This document shows positions 30,309 to 41,796 of a stretch of DNA of 64,000 nucleotides, one piece after another (the stretch's first letter is position 1; each line of letters begins with the position of its first letter). Source of the DNA: Branchipolynoe longqiensis (taxonomy: Eukaryota; Annelida; Polychaeta; Phyllodocida; Polynoidae); assembly GCA_030323885.1 (NCBI GenBank), contig CM059198.1, positions 63,886,917-63,950,916 on the forward strand. Reading direction: 5' to 3'. Both the position numbers and the translations under genes were made by a program. A model generated the notes under the pieces. That model saw only the letters and a list, made by a program, of their open reading frames with translations. It had not been told where the DNA came from and searched no databases.

Positions 30309-30604
30309 TTAAAGCTGCATAGTCCGATGAAAATTTCAAATTTTCAAAACCAAAATAATTAGCTAGATTTGATTCTACATATCTAACTTAGATACTGGTG
30401 CACTTACTAAACATGTTTTGATACTGAGGCAATTTAATAGAATCTGTTCCTGCAGAAGCGTATGGTGTCAGATTTTTGGCATGCTTGCCAAAATTAATTT
30501 GGCATGTTTGTACTTCAAATAACTCAAAGATTATAATGACCAACCTAATATATCTAGCTCAGAAAATATTAGAAACTCAAAACCATCGGACTATGCAACG
30601 TTAA
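30309..30604. mobile_element. TTAA-flanked MITE, copy 1
   Basis: TTAA at both edges (30309-30312, 30601-30604). Inverted ends GCTGCATAGTCCGATG and CATCGGACTATGCAAC. The TTAA target fits piggyBac-type transposition. Copies 2 and 3 are at 42187 and 52498. Confidence 0.75.
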
Positions 30605-30727
30605 TACAACAAAGTGTTGCTGCCATGTATGTATATATATGTGATGTATAACGCATTATACGAGTATAAATGCAAGGGTAACATTTACACCCTATTTTTC
30701 CTCTGTGCGCATTGGTGGAGTGCCTCT

Positions 30728-30750
30728 CCCCCCCCCCCCCCCCCCCCCTT
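30728..30750. repeat. Poly-C run
   Basis: Homopolymer of C; length is unreliable in assemblies. Confidence 0.9.
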
Positions 30751-30799
30751 CGCCCCTCCGAGCTGTCGGGTAAATATATGAGATCACGCTTCCGAGTGT

Positions 30800-31013
30800 G
30801 CATGCGCTGAAAACGGCGCTAAGAGCAAAGCAAAGGCGTACTACCATTGAGTTTGCCGATACGTGTAGGGCAAAACTGCCATTTTATTCAAAATTAATAG
30901 AAATACAATATAATAATATAATGAATCTTTTTAAGACACAACTCTCCATAATTAAGCATTTTGAGCTAAGAAACATACACTTTCAGTCACTTTACAGACT
31001 GATGTTTACAGTA
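30800..31013 (+). repeat. Dispersed repeat D, plus copy
   Basis: Contains GAGTTTGCCGATACGTGTAG and TTTATTCAAAATTAATAGAA, shared with the copies at the window end (63738 on). Confidence 0.7.
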
Positions 31014-31267
31014 ATGATATATATAGGGATATAGTAGGTGCACATGCACCGCAGGTGATCTACGGAAGGTGCTACACCCACTCGGGCTGTTTATCAAACT
31101 GACGTGTTGATGCATGCGCATGTAGCCTCTCCCCGGATATACTGTGGGCGTGAGCGTATAACTGGGTCAACTGGAAGGGAAGTAGAGTTGGCTTCCTTTA
31201 GTGAACCACCAATGTCATGGCTCTGTTGGTTTTTGTTGCATGGGGTTTTACCTCCTAGCTACATACT

Positions 31268-31462
31268 CTCAAACTAGTAAAATCCAGAGCCATTTCAAAG
31301 GTAAGGCAACCCAGTTTCTCAAACAGGATCATAAATATATGGAACAGTCTCCCACAAAATGTTATTGCTGCCGAGTCAATAAATTCATTCAAGAACAGAT
31401 TAGAAAAAGCATGGGCTGATGATCCATGGAAATTTGACCCCTTATTCACCACATGCTACTAA
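31268..31462 (+). pseudogene. LINE (CR1/L2-like) ORF2 C-terminal fragment
   Basis: One frame reads LKLVKSRAISKVRQPSFSNR, then IINIWNSLPQNVIAAESINS, then FKNRLEKAWADD and a stop at 31460. The order R-x-x-F-F-S-x-R-x-x-x-x-W-N-S-L-P and S-F-K-x-R-L-D/E-K-x-W is the standard end of CR1/L2-type ORF2 proteins. 5'-truncated, as is usual for LINE insertions. The upstream part matches no other feature. Confidence 0.78.
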
Positions 31463-31554
31463 TTATTCCTTGTGTTGCATATTTACTTGCACTCAAGCAA
31501 AAATGAGAGACAAATAAGTGTTCACACTTCCTGTCTACCATTCACTATTTCGCT

Positions 31555-31772
31555 ACTAATGTCATATCAGGACGTGTATTGCATTGTGACGGTGTACACT
31601 AATTTATAGTAGTCCTGTCAAACAGGAAGTTCAGGCCACCAACCAACTCCAATGACCAGGTGTCCAACTACATCATATTACCCTGATACCGAACTAACCA
31701 GTCCTTGCCCTATCCTATTAGTGCTGAGTACCAGGCTAGTATCAATTTTATGACTCGTTGGTTTCACTCGGA
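31555..31772 (-). mobile_element. SINE S1, diverged
   Basis: Minus copy with body blocks only, ending before the head at a GATG-rich minisatellite. Confidence 0.7.
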
Positions 31773-32325
31773 TGTAGTGGCGGCAGATGTAGTGGTGATG
31801 GAGGGTAGTGGTGGTGGGGGGATGTAGTGGTGGGGGATGTAGTGTTGGGGGATGTAGTGGTGATGGAGGTTAGTGGTGGTGGGGGATGTAGTGGTGGCGG
31901 ATGTAGTGGTGGGGGATGTAGTGGTGATGGAGGGTAGTGGTGGTGGGGGTGGTAGTGGTGGCAGATGTAGTGGTGGGCGATGTAGTGGTTATGGAGGGTA
32001 GTGGTGGTGCGGGTGGTAGTGGTGGGGGATGTAGTGGTGGTGGTGGAGGTAGTGGTGGCGGATGTAGTGGTTATGGAGGGTACTGGTGGTGGGGGGATGT
32101 AGTGGTGGCGGATGTAGTGGTGATGGAGGGTAGTGGTGGTGGGGGTGGTAGTGGTGGAGGATGTAGTGGTGGTGGCTGTAGTGGTGATGGAGGGTAGTGG
32201 TGGTGCGGGTGGTAGTGCTGGCGGATGTAGTGGTGGTGGCTGTAGTGGTGATGGAGGGTAGTGGTGGTGGGGGTGGTAGTGGTGGTGGTGGTGGGGGGTA
32301 GTGGGGGGGATGTAGTGCTGGTGGG
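31773..32325 (+). repeat. GGTGG/GATGTAGTGGTG minisatellite
   Basis: G-rich units of 12-15 bp (GATGTAGTGGTGG, GGAGGGTAGTGGTGG). Gly/Ser-rich and His/Pro-rich frames are composition effects. Confidence 0.9.
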
Positions 32326-32674
32326 GAGATTCTCTGTGATTCCTTCAGGCACCACACACTCAAATCATGGTCTGCCAAAAAAACACCCAACACCAAAACT
32401 GGCTGTGTGCTGTTAAAACGATTGGAAATCAGCCTAGTGCTTCCTGCTAACAACTGTGATTGCTCATGTGTCATTTCTTTTATTATTTTTGCAGGTGAGT
32501 CCCTTAACAAGACGCCGATATTGCTGCAAGAAGATGAGTGAGTTCTCCCCGGGAGATTCGATAGTGCCTGGCTGGGGAATGACTGGCTTCTGGCTAAAAT
32601 TACGACTTAATTAAAGTCCTGGAAGACTGGTTCCAAGGGAGATGCTTCTTGGTGGCCGACGGCGTCAGAACAGC
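32326..32674. other. Unassigned stretch before gap
   Basis: No recognised family. The frames that cross the N run are artefacts. Confidence 0.4.
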
Positions 32675-33172
32675 NNNNNNNNNNNNNNNNNNNNNNNNNN
32701 NNNNNNNNNNNNNNNNNNNNNNNNNNNNNNNNNNNNNNNNNNNNNNNNNNNNNNNNNNNNNNNNNNNNNNNNNNNNNNNNNNNNNNNNNNNNNNNNNNNN
32801 NNNNNNNNNNNNNNNNNNNNNNNNNNNNNNNNNNNNNNNNNNNNNNNNNNNNNNNNNNNNNNNNNNNNNNNNNNNNNNNNNNNNNNNNNNNNNNNNNNNN
32901 NNNNNNNNNNNNNNNNNNNNNNNNNNNNNNNNNNNNNNNNNNNNNNNNNNNNNNNNNNNNNNNNNNNNNNNNNNNNNNNNNNNNNNNNNNNNNNNNNNNN
33001 NNNNNNNNNNNNNNNNNNNNNNNNNNNNNNNNNNNNNNNNNNNNNNNNNNNNNNNNNNNNNNNNNNNNNNNNNNNNNNNNNNNNNNNNNNNNNNNNNNNN
33101 NNNNNNNNNNNNNNNNNNNNNNNNNNNNNNNNNNNNNNNNNNNNNNNNNNNNNNNNNNNNNNNNNNNNNNNN
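32675..33172. other. Assembly gap (~500 N)
   Basis: Run of N. Confidence 0.99.
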
Positions 33173-33298
33173 AGACATTAAGACTGACTCATTGACATCA
33201 CTCTCACAGCAGAGAGCTAAATGGAGAGTGGCAGTCAAGTAATGAAAGCAGACTTTGTCGCATCGCGACCGACAGCATGATGATGATGAATCAAGCAT
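33173..33298 (+). pseudogene. LINE ORF2 3' end (same family as 36895)
   Basis: Reads IKTDSLTSLSQQRAKWRVAV and stop, then a short 3' end with ATGATGATGA. Near-identical to 37060-37180 and to 55363-55478 on the minus strand. The rest lies in the gap. Confidence 0.75.
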
Positions 33299-33389
33299 CT
33301 GAGGCACATTCAATAATTAGCTAATTATGAGGCATTGCGAGAAAGATTCCTGAACTCGATGTGACTTTTTAAACATTATTCGTTTAGAC

Positions 33390-33480
33390 AAACATTCATC
33401 TGAATACACTTTGTCTTCATCGCCGAGCCACTGGTCTGCCAATCATGCTGATCTTCAGTCATTTACACGAGTTAATCACA
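33390..33480 (+). repeat. Dispersed repeat H
   Basis: ATTCATCTGAATACA, GCCGAGCCACTGGTCTGCCA and AATTTACAC-type blocks recur at about 58235-58335 and 58430-58475. Confidence 0.55.
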
Positions 33481-33664
33481 AAGAACACTGCTAAGATGAT
33501 AACATATGTATTATTATATTTAGCTAATTAAGTGTTTGTTTTGACTCAAGACAAGATCTCACATTTGGTGTATGCGTTTATCGCTAGTGGTATTTCAAAT
33601 AGTCTGCAATGTAGAGTTATATAGGTACACCACGGGTTTAGGGATAATCTGAATTTAGCTAAAT

Positions 33665-34600
33665 AACTCACTTAGGAACACACTTACCCACTTAGCAACA
33701 CACTCACTGCACTTACCAACACACTCACCCACTTACCAACATACAGACCCACCTACCAACTCACCTACCCACTTAATAACACACACATCCACTTGCCAAC
33801 ATACTCACCTACTTACAAACACACTCACCCACCTACCATCTCACCTACCAACTTAGCAACACACTCACCCACATACCAACTCACCTACCCACTTACCTAC
33901 ACACTCACCCACTTACCAACACACTCACCCACTTACCAACACACTCACCAACTTAGCAACATACACACCCACCTACCAACTCACTTACCCACTTACCAAC
34001 ACATCCATCCACTTACCAACACACTCACCCATCTAACCACTTACCAACACACTCAGCCACATGCTAACTCACCTATACACATACCAACACACTCACCCAC
34101 TTACCAACACGCTCACCCACCTACCAATTCACCTACACACTTACCAACACACTCATCCACTTACCAACACAGTCACTCACCTAGCAACTCATCTGCCCAC
34201 TTACCAACACATTCACCCACCTACCAACTCATCGACCCACTTACCACCACACTCACACATTTACCAACTAACCTATACACTTACCAACACACTCACCCAC
34301 CAACACACTCCTGCACCTACCGACGCACTTACACACTTACCAACACACACACATACCAACTCACCTACCCACTTACCAACAAACTCACCCACTTACCAAC
34401 TCACATACTCACTTACAAACATACTTACCCACTTAACAACACACTCACCCACTTATCAACACACTCACCCACTTATCAACACACTCACCGTCTTAGCAAC
34501 ACATTCACCCAAATATCCACACCCTCACAACCCCACCCATACACACCCTCACTTACCCACATATCCCCACATACCCACCCACACATCCACACAACCCGGA
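33665..34600 (+). repeat. ACACTCACCCACTTACCA minisatellite
   Basis: About 45-50 units of 18-22 bp. The long Thr/His/Pro/Tyr-rich frames across it have no non-repeat sequence and are not genes. Confidence 0.9.
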
Positions 34601-34941
34601 GAGTGGTCTGCTTACGACTGTTGCTTCCAGTGATGACGGTGCTCAGATACCGTCCAACTGCCCGCCAGGGGAGCTTCATCACGTGACCGGCCCCACATGA
34701 CTGTGCGCAGTGCGGGGCACTGCCACACTCCATCACCTGGACCTGCTCTCTGGCCTCACTGTGCTGGCCGTGCCTTATATAGCGGTATATCTTACTGTAT
34801 GGAAGATAGCGGAGATGTGCTGATATAGCACGTGCCACGTGTACACTCACACAGCATATGGTATACACAATATGTATTATACATATATATATATAACAAA
34901 TAGAACTTATATGCATATGTAATCTCTATCTGACATGGTGA
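34601..34941. other. Unassigned non-coding stretch
   Basis: Ends with a TATA-rich run (34870-34915). No gene recognised. Confidence 0.4.
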
Positions 34942-35268
34942 GCAGATGGGATGGCCGAATGATTTGAGCATCCGTCTCCAATTTTGGTAGATCATGGGAT
35001 TCGAAGCCACTAGTTTGAACCCTGTTTGAGTCAAAGCAAGTGATATGTGTCACTTACTAGCCAACCGCTCGGCATTATTAGGATAGGGCAAGGGCTGGTT
35101 GGCTCTGTGTCATGATAATGTGGCTGGGTGGGCTATCAGATCATGGTGCTGGCGACCGGGTCTCCCAGGAGGGCAGGCACTATAAAGGCACCATGAGTGT
35201 GCACTGTACAAGTCGGTACCCGTCCTGATATGACCTTAGATGTTGCTAGGATGTAACACACCAACCAA
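34942..35268 (+). mobile_element. SINE S1 (head B)
   Basis: Complete copy, head GATGGGATGGCCGAATGATT. Inverted relative to the next copy 65 bp on. Confidence 0.85.
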
Positions 35269-35333
35269 TGAACCATCACTGTACATACAATATGTAATAT
35301 ATAGAGGGCCTCCATATAGAACAAATGGAACTT

Positions 35334-35672
35334 GGTTGGTCGGGTGTTGGAGTCGTACGTCCTGGCCACATCTAAGGTCATGTAAGGACGGGTGACAGGG
35401 CGCATTCATGGCGACTTTTATAACGCTGCCCCACTGAGAGACCAGATCGCCATCACCGTGACCTGGTATCCCACTCAGTCACATTATTCTGACACCGAGC
35501 CAACCAGTCTTTGCCCTATCCTAATAATGTATAGCCCCTGGCTAGGAAGTGACAAGTATAAATTGTTAAGCCATTGGTTTGATTCGGCCAGGGTTCGAAA
35601 CCGTGGGTTCGAAACCCACGATCTACCAAACCGGGAGATGGACGCTCAACTCATTCGGCCATCCGGTCTGGT
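35334..35672 (-). mobile_element. SINE S1 (head B)
   Basis: Complete minus copy ending CATTCGGCCATCCGGTCTGG. Has a local duplication at the B box (GGGTTCGAAACC twice). Confidence 0.85.
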
Positions 35673-35995
35673 ATAATATTAATATAAATAGAACTCTTAT
35701 CTAATCTCGATATAACATGGCTATATAATAATCCACATGGAATATAAAAGTGCTACATCTTCTTATTTAGTGTATGTTTATCGCATATGTGAATACTATA
35801 CGTAGTGCATATATATATATATACCCATGGCTTGGATGGTCAGGGGGCGGGTCACTTGATGTGTGACACCACAAGGAAGTGGAGACCGATCACTTAACAT
35901 CAGAAGAATACATGAATATTGGCTGTCATTCATTCATGTTGCCGTTCATACAGGCAAGGAGGATCTGTCCGTACAACATGACCTGGCCTATCCCA

Positions 35996-35997
<2 letters not shown>

Positions 35998-36079
<82 letters not shown>
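35998..36079. repeat. (TA)n microsatellite
   Basis: Interrupted TA repeats; Tyr/Ile frames here are artefacts. Confidence 0.95.
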
Positions 36080-36082
<3 letters not shown>

Positions 36083-36130
36083 GAGTTCAGACGCAAAACC
36101 ATGTAAACGCCAATCTAAAATTGCAATTAT
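36077..36130 (+). mobile_element. MITE end, family E
   Basis: TATGAAGAGTTCAGACGCAA and CCAATCTAAAATTG match the left inverted end of the element at 58622-59850. Confidence 0.6.
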
Positions 36131-36159
36131 ATTAACAGATTTTGACATGAAACTAATCT

Positions 36160-36320
36160 TATCAGGTTGGGGAAACACCTGAAATGAGAGTCTGTTGGTA
36201 CAATTGGTTGCGTTGATGTAATTCAGTATGGGATAACTTCAAGCATATATCCTGTTTATATGAGGGGGTGAGGGGGGGTGGGGCTGTGAGAGTGTAGATG
36301 CGGTGCCTATTACTGGTGGG
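36160..36320 (+). repeat. Dispersed repeat G, copy 1
   Basis: AGGTTGGGGAAACACCTGAA and TGTAATTCAGTATGGGATAA shared with 63465-63600. Contains a G-rich segment in both copies. Confidence 0.75.
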
Positions 36321-36595
36321 GAGGGGGGTGTAGATGGGTGTGTGCGCAGGCGACCGGGAGGAAGGCGGCACAGCTGCTGCACGTCCACAGCAATGACATA
36401 ATCAGGAGTAGCAGTATCTGTGGGGGTGGCGTGGGGGGGGGGGGAGGTGTAGAGAAGCAGCCTGAAGCAGACCTTGGGGGCCTCCTCCAGTGTTGATGTT
36501 TCTAGCTCCCCCTTCTCAATTAGAACTATGGATGAATTCCAAGTCTCATGGATTTATTTGAATGACAAAATTACTAACATTGTTTACAATCGGGA

Positions 36596-36715
36596 GTATT
36601 TATATATGTATATATGTATGTATGCATATATGTAGGTGTATATGTATGCAAATATGTATGTATATATGTACGTACATATGTGTGTATATATGTATGTGTG
36701 TATGTGTCAGTGGGT
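36596..36715. repeat. TATG/TATA microsatellite
   Basis: Irregular TATGTATA units. Confidence 0.9.
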
Positions 36716-36894
36716 AAGAACTTCCATCTGATGCTCCTTGCCATCCCTAATGGTCAGAGTGCTTAATTCTGACTAATGGTAGCATGATTATGGAGCAATG
36801 ACCAAAAAAGAATAACATTTCTGTAGGGTTGATTCCAATGTTTATCTCAATTTTTGGATTGATGCTTAAAGGTTTTGCTGCCCTCTATGGAAGA

Positions 36895-37182
36895 TCTTCT
36901 GATCAAAAAGAATCTCTGGTGGACTGCGCCCCTCATGAGGATGTCATCAGACAGGCTACCAAAGCAGATCCTCTACTCCTAACTGTCTTCTGGTTACAGA
37001 AAGAGAGGGCGCCCTTGTCTCCAGTTCAAGGATACCATCAAGAGAAACCTGAAGCTGAGAGCCATTAAGACCGACTCATGGACATCACTCTCACAGCAGA
37101 GAGCTAAATGGAGAGTGGCAGTCAAGTAATGAAAGCAGTCTTTGTCGCATTGTGACCGACAGCCTGATGATGATGATATGTA
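36895..37182 (+). pseudogene. LINE ORF2 C-terminal fragment (RTE-like)
   Basis: Reads LLIKKNLWWTAPLMRMSSDR then LPKQILYS, a TAA, then GYRKRGRPCLQFKDTIKRNL, KLRAIKTDSW and QQRAKWRVAVK with a final stop near 37126. It ends in a GATGAT microsatellite. The order RLPKQ-x-L-Y, G-x-x-x-x-G-R-P, F-K-D-x-x-K, W, R-x-x-W-R is typical of RTE-type and related LINE ORF2 ends. An in-frame stop interrupts it, so it is dead. Two further tails of the family lie at 33173 and 55363. Confidence 0.78.
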
Positions 37183-37206
37183 TGTGTATGTGTGTGTGTA
37201 TATGTA

Positions 37207-37580
37207 TATCTATGTATATTTGTTTTTTTTGTTTGTTGTTGTTTTACGTCCTAGCAACATCTAAGGTCATATCAGGACGGGTACCGACTTGTGACAGTGC
37301 GCACTCATGGCGACTTTATAGTGCTGTCTCACTGGGAAACCAGCTGCCGGGACCATGACCTGGTATCCCACTCAGTCACATTATCCTGACACTGAGCACA
37401 CCAGTCCTTGCCCTGTCCTAATAATGCCGAGCGCCTGGCTAGGAAGTGACAAGCACCAATTTTCAAGTCATTGGTTTGACTCGACCAGGGTTCGAACCCA
37501 CGACCCCACGATCTACCAGCACGGGAGACGGACGCTCCAGCTCATTCGGCCATCCCGTCTGGTCTCTTATCTATGTATAT
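37207..37580 (-). mobile_element. SINE S1 (head B) with 13-bp target duplication
   Basis: The SINE body (37220-37567) is flanked by TATCTATGTATAT on both sides (37207-37219, 37568-37580). Complete, ends CATTCGGCCATCCCGTCTGG. Confidence 0.88.
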
Positions 37581-37589
37581 GTATATGTA

Positions 37590-37916
37590 GTTGGTTGTTG
37601 GAGTTATACGTCCTGGCAACATCTAAGGTCATATCAGGACGGGTACCGACTTCTGACAGCACGCACTCAAGTCGATTTTATAGTACTGCCCCACTGGGAA
37701 ATCGGGCCGCAAGCACCATGCCCCGATATCCCACTCAGTCACATTATCCTGACACTGACCTAACCACTGCTTGCCCTATCCTAAGAATGCCAATCACCAG
37801 GCTAGGAAATGACAAGTATCAATTTTATAAGTCATTGGTTTGACTTGACCGGGAATTGAACTCCTGATCTTCTGCACGCGGGGCCCGCGCTCTACCGATT
37901 ATGTCACCGCGCCCAT
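37590..37916 (-). mobile_element. SINE S1 (head A)
   Basis: Complete minus copy ending CACCGCGCCC. The flanks share a TATGTATA-rich sequence (37573 and 37917), likely a target duplication. Confidence 0.85.
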
Positions 37917-37936
37917 TATGTATACGTATATATGTA

Positions 37937-38114
37937 CAGTAAAACCTCTCTAAATCGACCGACCTTGCGACCGACTTTATGTGGTCCAATTAGGGACGTG
38001 GTCGGATTAGGGATTTAGGAAATGGTTACAATGGTACTGTTGAGACCCAAATATAGCAATCGACATAGGGGAGTGGTGGGTCTGTGGAGGTGGTCGGTTA
38101 GAGAGGTTTTACTG
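37937..38114. mobile_element. pogo/Tigger-like MITE (178 bp)
   Basis: CAGTAAAACCTCTCTAA left, GAGAGGTTTTACTG right, TA flanks. Same family as 23268-23439. Confidence 0.75.
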
Positions 38115-38217
38115 TATATCCATATTTGTGTGTTCATACAAGGTACTCTATGTTGAGGGCCTCCTATTGCAGCTGAGTCTGAACACCAGAGAATCAATGT
38201 GTCATGAATGAAGATTG

Positions 38218-38537
38218 TGGTGTTCTCTGTGGCGGAGTGGTTACCGTGTCTGACTTTTTTCTAGGTCGGACTCCTAACCTGAAGGTCGGTGGTTCGATTC
38301 CCCATGCCCCCATCTCTGCCAATTTGGATTTCCACTGCTGTGTATAACTTACAGCGTCATCAAAGGCCAGTTGCTCTCATACCATGTCTATGTGGTGTGG
38401 GAGGTTCAAAATCCCTTGGGTCGGTAAAAGTGTAGGCTCGGGCTTTCTATCGACAAACTGTCTAATGGTGAAAACAAGCCTATTCAGGCTTATCCATGAT
38501 AGGCAGTATAAGTCTTCAACAACAACAACAACAACAA
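38218..38537 (+). mobile_element. SINE S2
   Basis: Head with A box TGGCGGAGTGG and B box GTTCGATTC (intact). Body as in 17020-17411, tail (CAA)n. Confidence 0.85.
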
Positions 38538-38771
38538 ATTCACGCCGCGGCCATGTTGAAACCAGACCGAGGCCAAGTAAGCATCTGCTAGGCGGCGCTG
38601 TATGAAAAGTAATGTGAATACTTGTTCGTTGACCAATACCTCTCACAATCACTCAAATTTGAGGGTATTCAGTTTTGAAACTACCATATTCATCTTTGCA
38701 TACCTTTTTTACGAAGATTGGGTGACCCTTGCATGGTGCTTTTCCCATTCTTTAACTACAATGTGACTGTC

Positions 38772-38969
38772 AATTTCAAGTCTGCATCGTTATGGTGGTA
38801 TCATGTAATGCAGCACTCTCAGGGTAGTTACTGTGTAACACAGTTAAACAACTAGTCTTAGTAATTACAAAATTTCAAGTCTGCATAGTTATGGTGGTAT
38901 CATGTAATGCAGCACTCTCAGGGTAGTTACTGTGTAACACAGTTAAACAACTAGTCTTAGTAATTACGA
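38772..38969 (+). repeat. 99-bp tandem duplication
   Basis: Two nearly identical units (38772-38870 and 38871-38969), starting AATTTCAAGTCTGCAT. A recent local duplication. Confidence 0.9.
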
Positions 38970-39408
38970 ATTAATAAAAGCTTTAAAAGGCTTAACATAT
39001 ATTTTTGTTATATATCTATACTAAGAAAGTTATGCAATTTTGAATTTAAGAAAAGATTGGCAGCCAAAGTGTTGACATTGCCTACTGAAATGCATCTGAT
39101 CATCACTTAATCTTCATGAACATCGACCAATAAATAGAAAAAAGCTAAACAAAAATGATTATGATAGTTTCAAAACTTAATATCTTCAAATGTTACTCCT
39201 TTAATTTATGTAGTAGTTCAGACACATCGGCACACAGTAGTGTCTTATGGCCATTTCCAATACCAACGCTTACTCAGACTCGTTCTGATGCTGAATTAGG
39301 TCACACGTGAATAGTGGGAATAGTCACCCCTCACTAATGGATTACTCAGTTCCATTCATGCTGCCCGTGTCACCAGCACAGGCAGATTCCCATACTGCTT
39401 GTCTCACG
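38970..39408. other. Unassigned non-coding stretch
   Basis: AT-rich; nothing recognised. Confidence 0.4.
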
Positions 39409-39745
39409 AGACGCGAAGGCCGAATGAGTTGAGCATCCGTCTCTTGTTTTGTTAGATCATGGGATTCGAATCCACCGGTTGAAACACTGGTCAAGTTAAA
39501 CTATTGACGTAAAAATGTATACTTCTTGCTTCCTAGCCAGGCATTCCACATTTTTACAATAGGGCAAGGCCTGGTTAGCTCAGTGTGAGGATAATCTGAC
39601 TGAGTGGGATATCAGGTCATGGTGCTGCCAGCTTGCTCTCCCAGTGTGGAAGCACTATGAAGATGCCACGGATGTTCACTTTCACAAGTCATTACCCATC
39701 ATGATATGGCCTTAGATGTTGCCAGCACCTAAAACTCCAACAACC
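39409..39745 (+). mobile_element. SINE S1 (head B), diverged
   Basis: Head AAGGCCGAATGAGTTGAGCA, full body, CAACAACCAAC tail. Confidence 0.8.
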
Positions 39746-39998
39746 AACAAACCAACTTCCTGTTCATTGCCCGAGCTTCTATAGGATAAGGATGGCCACC
39801 CTAAGAATGGCAGGAATGTGGGTTCGAGTGTCGTTGCAGGTGTGCTATTCCACTTTGCTTCAATAAAGCCTGCTACACACCTTCCGTATACGATTCACGC
39901 GCTAAAACTGACTGCCTGACGGTACCCATCACAACCCGACCGGTCCCGTTTCCCGACTAAAACTGCCGGATTCATTTTTCGAATCTTATAAGACCTGG

Positions 39999-40158
39999 TA
40001 CACACCTCCCGTATAAAACCTAAAACTGAGTTTTTAAGTCGCGAATCGGAAGGCTCTGGTGTGATACGGGGTCACACACCGAAAGACTGAACCCGAGTAA
40101 AACTCAAACTTTGTCGCGAAACGGGCAACAGTCTTAGGTTTTATACGGGAGGTGTGTA
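39999..40158. mobile_element. 160-bp hairpin MITE
   Basis: Ends ACACACCTCCCGTATAAAAC and its reverse complement. A similar single end, ACACACCTTCCGTATACG, at 39874 suggests an older related copy. Confidence 0.7.
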
Positions 40159-40439
40159 TCGGGATTAACATGCGCCAGCAGTTACAATAACCCCACTCCC
40201 ACACCACCGGGTTGTCGTAGCCCACTGCTCCCTGATTGGTTGAGACATTTTCAAATAGGGTTTGGCCTATAAAGTCTGTAATCTTAGATCGGCGACTCCG
40301 ACTCAACTTGAGTTTTTTGTTTCATTTTGTTTTGGTTGTGGAGATGTGCCACCGCTTAACGTGCAGGCGAGGTAAGATGGGTGTGAGAGATGCACTCGGA
40401 GTAGATGCTGATTGAATTAGTCCCCGGTGGTTTCGGGGG

Positions 40440-40660
40440 ACGGGCGGAGATAGGGTGGGCGGGGACGGGGGCGGGGACGGGGACGGGGACTGGGACGCGG
40501 GCGGGGGCGGGGACAGGGGCGGGGCGGGCCGGCGACTTACCATGATGAAGGAGAGTAGCGGGACGGGGAAAGCAAGGGGGGGGGGGGGAGGGGGACGGGG
40601 GATAGGGGGACGGGGGATAGGGGGACGGGGGATAGGAGATTGGCAGTGGGGGACGGCGGT
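40440..40660 (+). repeat. GGGGAC/GGGGGC G-rich repeat
   Basis: Short G-run units (GGGGACGGG, GGGGGATAGGGGGACG). Many runs of three or more G could form quadruplexes. Confidence 0.85.
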
Positions 40661-40661
40661 G

Positions 40662-41205
40662 CCGGTGTCGCGGTTTTAAATCTCCGCTGGTTCAAAACCT
40701 ACACTTTCGCCTTGCATATGCATCAAAATCGAACGGCATTTCCGTCAGATTAAGATCATCGAGTGAGACGAATTTATGTTAAGATTAAGACAGTTTATGT
40801 TGTCAAATATTCACTACAATGACAACATTTCCACCAGATTAAGACTGTCGAGACAGTTTATTTTAAGATTAAGACAGTTTATGTTGTCACTACAATGATG
40901 CCCGAACAGTCTCCTTGCCTGACAAGATTTCAGGCCCACACACAGAATGCCAAACTCCTCATAACATATTGAGTACTCGGACGAAGCCAAAAGGTGCAAA
41001 CAACGATGTCAGAAAATATATAAAACAATAATTAAAATACCCCTGCCCCCAAATGTTCAACACGTGCAGGGCGAAAGTGTAGGTTTTAAACCAGCGGAGA
41101 TTAAAACCACGACATGCTGCAGTTTGAGAGCGCTGTTCGATTTTGACGCATGTGCAGGACGAAGGTGTAGGTTTTAAACCAGCGGAGATTTAAAACCGCG
41201 ACACC
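40662..41205. mobile_element. Inverted-repeat element with ends repeated on the right
   Basis: The left end (GTGTCGCGGTTTTAAATCTC, about 40665-40735) recurs in reverse complement at about 41065-41115 and again at 41155-41205. Inside, a ~25-bp block (AGATTAAGACAGTTTATGTT) is repeated. Confidence 0.65.
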
Positions 41206-41214
41206 GAGGCACGG

Positions 41215-41785
41215 GCATCAGAGAGGTGGGCGGGGAAGGGAAGGGGGGTGGGGGACGGAGGTGCAAGTTTCAATGAGGAGGGGGGGGGGGGCAGGGAAGG
41301 AAGCGGTGAGGGGGCGGGGGGGGGGAGGTGAGAGGCGGCATGGTGGTGGGAGGAGCTCTAAAGCGAGGAACCGATGGAGCAGAGAGGAAGGGGATGTGTG
41401 TGTGGAGGGGGGGGGCGGGTAGGAACTGTGGAGACAACATTGTCAGCAGGTTTCGGAAGGGTTAGATAGGTTTGGGTCTATGGGGGAGGGAGGCGGTCAG
41501 GGGCTAGAGTAGGGGGTGAAGGAGTAGGGGCAGGGGAAGGGCAGAGGCAGAGGCAGGGCCAGGGGAAGGGCAGATGCAGGGCCAGGGGAAGGGCAGAGGC
41601 AGGGGGGGGGACTGAAGATATGGCCGGGTGGCCGGGTGGGGGGGGGGGGGGCGGCTGGAGGGTTGGGCAGGTTCAGGTAGAGACTGGTGAAGCAGTAGCT
41701 TGTAACCGTGGGGGAGGGGCGGGCGGGGAGGCAGGTGGCGCGGAGCGGGGGACGGAGAAGTAGAACATAGGTGAGGGGGCAACGG
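41215..41785 (+). repeat. G-rich low-complexity tract
   Basis: GGGGAAGGGCAGAGGCAGGG units (41525-41605) and several poly-G runs. Proline/leucine-rich minus frames are artefacts. Confidence 0.85.
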
Positions 41786-41796
41786 GGGAACTTTTG

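Noticed and set aside
32600..33313. Open frames across the second gap
   Set aside because: Dominated by N; the real content is a LINE tail on the + strand after 33172.
33665..34600. CRISPR-like array of regular repeats
   Set aside because: Units are contiguous and variable with no unique spacers; eukaryotic context.
33793..34686. 297-codon Thr/His/Pro/Tyr-rich open frame
   Set aside because: Lies entirely in an 18-22-bp minisatellite; no non-repetitive domain and overlapping frames of the same kind.
35863..36178. Tyr/Ile-rich open frames near 36000
   Set aside because: Translate a (TA)n microsatellite.
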